This document shows positions 61,441 through 64,000 of a stretch of DNA of 64,000 nt, piece by piece. This DNA comes from an uncultured Ruminiclostridium sp. (lineage in GTDB: Bacteria > Bacillota > Clostridia > Oscillospirales > Ruminococcaceae). Below the pieces are notes generated by a model. It was not told where the DNA came from, searched no databases, and saw only the letters and a program-made list of their open reading frames with translations. Both the position numbers and the translations under genes were made by a program. The stretch lies in NCBI GenBank assembly GCA_934454635.1, contig CAKSFR010000004.1, forward strand, positions 92,393 to 156,392, written 5' to 3'. Positions within the stretch are counted from its first letter, which is position 1. Each line of letters opens with the position of its first letter.

Positions 61441-61527
61441 AACCATAGATATAAATTCTTATATAATCCATGTGTGCAAAGATTATATTCGATTTTTTGT
61501 ATAGCTTTTAATCGGTGCTGAGTATAA
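61432..61527. repeat. AT-rich inverted-repeat element, copy at 61.4 kb
   Basis: 96 bp with 16-bp ends TAATACTAAGCACCGA and TCGGTGCTGAGTATAA (one mismatch as inverted repeats) and inverted subterminal arms (CATAGATATAAATTC against GATTTTTTGTATAGC). Best-preserved copy along with 19281-19386. Confidence 0.75.
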
Positions 61528-61577
61528 AAAGCGGTATATCAAAGCCGGCGGCTTTGACGGAATTAGTATTGTACGGC

Positions 61578-61659
61578 TTTTTCGGCGGCTGCGCCGCCAC
61601 GCCGCTTCACAGAAGCGGCGAATCTTCCTATAGACGTTGTATATAGGAAGATTGAAAAA
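61578..61659. repeat. Cloverleaf-like palindromic element 3
   Basis: Outer 6-bp stem TTTTTC / GAAAAA encloses three contiguous hairpins: 61584-61598 (GGCGGC-tgc-GCCGCC), 61600-61620 (9 bp, ACA loop) and 61621-61653 (12 bp AATCTTCCTATA, 9-nt loop). Only one base is unpaired between helices. An alternative longer outer stem pairs 61573-61584 with 61732-61743 (12 bp ACGGCTTTTTCG). Confidence 0.65.
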
Positions 61660-61664
61660 TAGTA

Positions 61665-61687
61665 TAACAGCCTTCGGGCTGTTGTTT
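61665..61687 (+). terminator. Small terminator-like hairpin
   Basis: AACAGCC-ttcg-GGCTGTT followed by GTTTT, 90 nt before the flavodoxin gene; would separate it from upstream transcription. Confidence 0.5.
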
Positions 61688-61698
61688 TAAGCATTTGG

Positions 61699-61714
61699 GT
61701 TAGCAAATGCTAAC
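61699..61714 (+). promoter_or_regulatory. Second DtxR-like box, ahead of flavodoxin
   Basis: GTTAGC-AAAT-GCTAAC, identical half-sites and spacing to 61236-61251, 62 nt before the flavodoxin start. Metal-responsive control is inferred from the motif class and the gene. No confident -35/-10 pair was found between the box and the gene. Confidence 0.6.
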
Positions 61715-61775
61715 TAAAACGAATTGTACGGCGAAAAAGCCGTTCAAAATATATTAAAAAGGATAGGTAGACATT

Positions 61776-62201
61776 ATGAAGAAGGTTGCAGTTGTATACT
61801 GGAGCGGAACAGGAAACACGGAGGCTATGGCGGCTGCCGTTGCAGAGGGTGCAAAAGAAAAGGGCGCGGAAGCAGAGCTTATCACAGCAGGTCTTTTCGG
61901 CGCGGAAGCGCTTGATTCATATGACGCAGTTGCTTTCGGCTGCCCCGCTATGGGCGCGGAAGAGCTTGAAGACAGCGAATTTCTCCCGATGTTCACAGCG
62001 TGCGAAAGCAAGCTCAGCGGAAAGAAAATCGCGCTTTTCGGCTCTTATGGCTGGGGCGACGGCGAATGGATGAGAACATGGGAGGATACCTGCCGCGGCG
62101 ACGGAGCCGTTCTTGCCTGCGACAGCGTTATTTGCAACGAAATGCCCGATGATGACGGTCTGGCTTCCTGCAAGGCTCTCGGAGCGGCGCTGGCAGTATA
62201 A
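61776..62201 (+). CDS. Flavodoxin
   Basis: 141 residues, short-chain flavodoxin. FMN phosphate loop VYWSGTGNTEAMA, then FGCPAMGAEELEDSEF and LFGSYGWGDGEWMRTWED around the isoalloxazine. A soluble one- or two-electron carrier that replaces ferredoxin when iron is scarce; the upstream metal-box agrees with that. Its stop codon lies in the left arm of an inverted-repeat element. Confidence 0.95.
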   Translation: MKKVAVVYWSGTGNTEAMAAAVAEGAKEKGAEAELITAGLFGAEALDSYDAVAFGCPAMGAEELEDSEFLPMFTACESKLSGKKIALFGSYGWGDGEWMRTWEDTCRGDGAVLACDSVICNEMPDDDGLASCKALGAALAV

Positions 62202-62285
62202 AGCTATAGGCAAAAATCTTCGTATAACCATATACGCAGGATTACACCCGATTTTTGCATAGCTTTTTATTAGTGCTAAGTATAA
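62196..62285. repeat. AT-rich inverted-repeat element, copy at 62.2 kb
   Basis: About 90 bp. Right end TTATTAGTGCTAAGTATAA is intact; the left end is shortened so the inner arm AGCTATAGGCAAAAATC (matching GATTTTTGCATAGCT) follows the flavodoxin stop directly. A short stem CGTATAACCATATACG forms the apex. Confidence 0.65.
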
Positions 62286-62300
62286 CATAAAACACAACGC

Positions 62301-62339
62301 AAAAAGCGTCGGTATCCGTTCGGGATACCGACGCTTTTT
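62301..62339. terminator. Bidirectional terminator
   Basis: 17-bp stem AAAAAGCGTCGGTATCC / GGATACCGACGCTTTTT with a small loop, between the convergent flavodoxin and the small membrane protein genes. Confidence 0.93.
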
Positions 62340-62354
62340 ATGTATGCACATCAA

Positions 62355-62522
62355 TCAAAAGGCAAGCAGTACAGCGCAGACTACAGCGACAATTCCGCCG
62401 ATCGCCGCAAGAGTGCCGTAAATTTTCTTTGAGTCCTTGTCGTCCTTCTCCTTAACGAGATAAAACACAGAAGCTCCGAGAACGAGCGCACCTATTACAA
62501 TTCCGATAATTTTTACCGCCAT
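62355..62522 (-). CDS. Two-helix small membrane protein (55 aa) next to P-type ATPase
   Basis: Start ATG at 62522 after AAAGGAGT, one base past the ATPase stop, so it is translationally coupled. Two membrane helices (VKIIGIVIGALVLGASVFYLV and YGTLAAIGGIVAVVCAVLLAF) joined by a highly charged loop (KEKDDKDSKK). Unrecognised family; the position suggests a regulatory or accessory subunit of the metal pump. Too short for usual ORF cut-offs. Confidence 0.75.
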   Translation of the reverse strand: MAVKIIGIVIGALVLGASVFYLVKEKDDKDSKKIYGTLAAIGGIVAVVCAVLLAF

Positions 62523-62523
62523 T

Positions 62524-64000
62524 TTATACTCCTTTCACTCCTTTCACTCTTTTCTTCCATTTCAGAAGAAACGCCGAATTAATTATTACAAATACCGAGC
62601 CTGCATTATGTACAAGCGCGCCTACTACCGGATTAAGAACTCCCGTTATCGCAAGCGCGATCGCAAGAAAGTTCAGCCCCATAGAAAAGCTAAGATTAAA
62701 CTTTATCGTTGTCATCATGCGCTTTGAAAGCGCGATCAGGTGCGGCAGCTCCTTTACCTCGTCGTCCACAAGCGCAATATCCGCGGCGTCAACGGCAATA
62801 TCGCTTCCCGTCTTGCCCATTGCAATTCCGACGTCGGCAATTTTCAGCGCGGGAGCGTCGTTTATTCCGTCGCCTATCATGCAAAGGTGACGTCCCTGCT
62901 CGCCGTAAGCCTTTATGCAGATCAGTTTATCCTCGGGCAGACAGCCGGAACGAATTTCGGATATGCCGACCCGTGAACCTATTGCCGCGGTGGCATTTTC
63001 ATTGTCGCCGGTAAGCAGCAGAGGCGTTATTCCCGCTGCGCAAATATCCGCTATCATCCTTGAGCTCTCGGCGCGAAGCGTGTCAGAAAGAACAATAAAG
63101 CCAAGCGGCGCGCTTTCCGCTATATAAATAACCGTGCAGCCGTCGGAGAGGAATTTTTCCGCCTTTTTGCTCAGCTCACCGAACTCGGCGATTCCGTTCA
63201 GAGCAAGCAGCTTCTCGTTGCCCGCAAGTATTCGCCTGCCCGCAACGACCGCCGAAATGCCTTTTCCTATGTTCATTTCAAAGCTTTCGGGGACAGTCGG
63301 CTCAGCGCCGCTGCGCCTGCGAAATTCGCTTACTATCGCTTTACCGAGCGGGTGTTCGCTCATACTCTCCGCGCTCGCAGCCAAAGACAGCAGTTCCTCC
63401 AAAGAAATTTCGCCGTTTGTGACAATTTCCGCAACCTCTGGAATGCCTTTGGTAAGCGTTCCCGTTTTGTCGAACGCTATCATGTCCACCGCAGCGAGCC
63501 GTTCAAGCGCGTCGCCCTCTCGGACAAGAAATCCGTGTTTCGTTGCATTGCCGATCGCCGCCATTATCGCAGTAGGAGTGGCAAGAACCAATGCGCAGGG
63601 GCAGAACACAACAAGAATGGTAACGGCACGGATTATTTCGCCGCTGAATATCCACGTCAGAGCGGCGGCAGTAAGCGCAATAATTACGATCCAAGTCGCC
63701 CAGCGGTCAGCGATCTCGACAATTTTGGCTTTTCCCGCGTCGGCGGACTGAACCAACCGTATCATGCGCTGTATCGAACTATCCTCGCCAACCTTTTCCG
63801 CCCGCATATCAAAAGCGCCGAGCTGATTTACCGTACCGCTGGATACTTCGTCGCCGACCGTCTTGTCTACGGGCAGGCTTTCTCCCGTCATGACCGCCTG
63901 ATTTACCGAAGTTTGCCCTGAAATAGAGCCTGTTGACACTATTTTAGCCACATGAAGACGCACGCGATTTGAACGAACGACAGGAAGATAACATCGAGTT
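62524..64000 (-). CDS. Heavy-metal P1B-type ATPase (5' end beyond window)
   Basis: About 490 C-terminal residues are visible; the frame stays open to the window edge. Actuator loop MTGESLPVDK, metal-channel motif FCPCALVLATPTA (CPC, typical of P1B), phosphorylation site AFDKTGTLTKG, SEHPLGKAI, MIGDGINDAPAL, and a last helix pair with NLSFSMGLN and HNAGSVFVIINSAFLL. The HN-GS motif differs from MxxSS of Cu(I) pumps and DxG of Zn/Cd pumps, so specificity is unclear. The stretch just before TGES lacks the usual PGD-IPVDG signature. Confidence 0.9.
   Translation of the reverse strand, partial: TRCYLPVVRSNRVRLHVAKIVSTGSISGQTSVNQAVMTGESLPVDKTVGDEVSSGTVNQLGAFDMRAEKVGEDSSIQRMIRLVQSADAGKAKIVEIADRWATWIVIIALTAAALTWIFSGEIIRAVTILVVFCPCALVLATPTAIMAAIGNATKHGFLVREGDALERLAAVDMIAFDKTGTLTKGIPEVAEIVTNGEISLEELLSLAASAESMSEHPLGKAIVSEFRRRSGAEPTVPESFEMNIGKGISAVVAGRRILAGNEKLLALNGIAEFGELSKKAEKFLSDGCTVIYIAESAPLGFIVLSDTLRAESSRMIADICAAGITPLLLTGDNENATAAIGSRVGISEIRSGCLPEDKLICIKAYGEQGRHLCMIGDGINDAPALKIADVGIAMGKTGSDIAVDAADIALVDDEVKELPHLIALSKRMMTTIKFNLSFSMGLNFLAIALAITGVLNPVVGALVHNAGSVFVIINSAFLLKWKKRVKGVKGV

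Larger units (their letters stand above)
61253..61775. other. Gene-free repeat mosaic upstream of flavodoxin
   Basis: About 520 bp without a credible gene. It contains a short frame 61261-61371 of unclear meaning, two inverted-repeat elements, cloverleaf 3, a small terminator-like hairpin and a second GTTAGC-N4-GCTAAC box. The pattern suggests insertions between an iron-type promoter and its former first gene. Confidence 0.6.

Overview
The window looks like chromosomal DNA of a spore-forming, low-to-mid GC Bacillota of class Clostridia, probably an Oscillospirales/Ruminococcaceae-type gut anaerobe. This is inferred from AGGAGG-type ribosome sites, consensus TTGACA-N17-TATAAT promoters, an uninterrupted sporulation sigma-K gene with a sigma-E-like promoter, the sigma-K checkpoint protease SpoIVB, a cysteine T-box leader, the yloU-yloV-recG gene order, and families typical of anaerobic Clostridia (DUF1540, DUF1858, PFL/ACT pair, 2-hydroxyacyl-CoA dehydratase activase). 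No rRNA, CRISPR array, phage module or intact transposase was seen. The right edge cuts a P-type ATPase.

Layout. 0-4.3 kb: two cyclophilin-like lipoproteins, cysS and cysE, with a T-box ahead of cysE. 4.4-5.4 kb: sigK and a tRNA-Thr. 5.5-11.5 kb (minus strand): NERD protein, ychF, recD2, a small membrane protein, and the PFL/ACT pair. 11.7-19.2 kb (plus strand): PHP phosphatase, Lrp regulator, aminotransferase and ispE, then Asp23-like protein, fakA and recG. 19.3-25.4 kb: an EAL protein fused to a beta-helix-like tail, DUF1540, HAD phosphatase, uridine phosphorylase, spoIVB. 25.5-29.3 kb: queuosine genes queA and tgt with a NUDIX and a metallophosphoesterase gene. 29.3-32.6 kb: an AraC/GH51 arabinofuranosidase block bounded by two GC-rich cloverleaf-like palindromic structures. 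32.6-35.3 kb: GntR-controlled ABC transporter. 35.3-36.7 kb: diguanylate cyclase. 36.8-41.8 kb: an ABC ATPase, CARDB-like surface protein and FtsX/MacB permease operon. 41.8-45.2 kb: EAL/HDOD protein, orphan MacB-type ATPase, FapA-like protein. 45.3-49.8 kb: pcrA, SPFH protein, secreted CAP protein. 49.9-54.1 kb: a 1425-residue dehydratase activase fusion. 54.3-61.2 kb: DUF1858, trmK, nif3-like, rqcH, valS operon. 61.2-64 kb: a metal-related patch with two GTTAGC-N4-GCTAAC boxes, a flavodoxin, a 55-residue membrane protein and a P1B ATPase.

The most unusual features are non-coding. (1) Three cloverleaf structures (29363-29466, 32471-32575, 61578-61659) have an outer stem and three inner hairpins but different stem sequences; the first two, with accompanying long hairpins, are arranged as mirror images around the AraC/GH51 block. 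(2) A family of short AT-rich inverted-repeat elements (ends like TTATACTCAGCACCAAT), with copies at 19.3, 25.4, 49.8, 61.4 and 62.2 kb, several of which supply the stop codon of the adjacent gene. Among coding features, the EAL/beta-helix fusion and the ABC exporter with a CARDB-type surface protein stand out. Gene starts were moved from the longest ORF where a good ribosome site supports it. All functional names come from recognising family motifs by eye; no database search was run.
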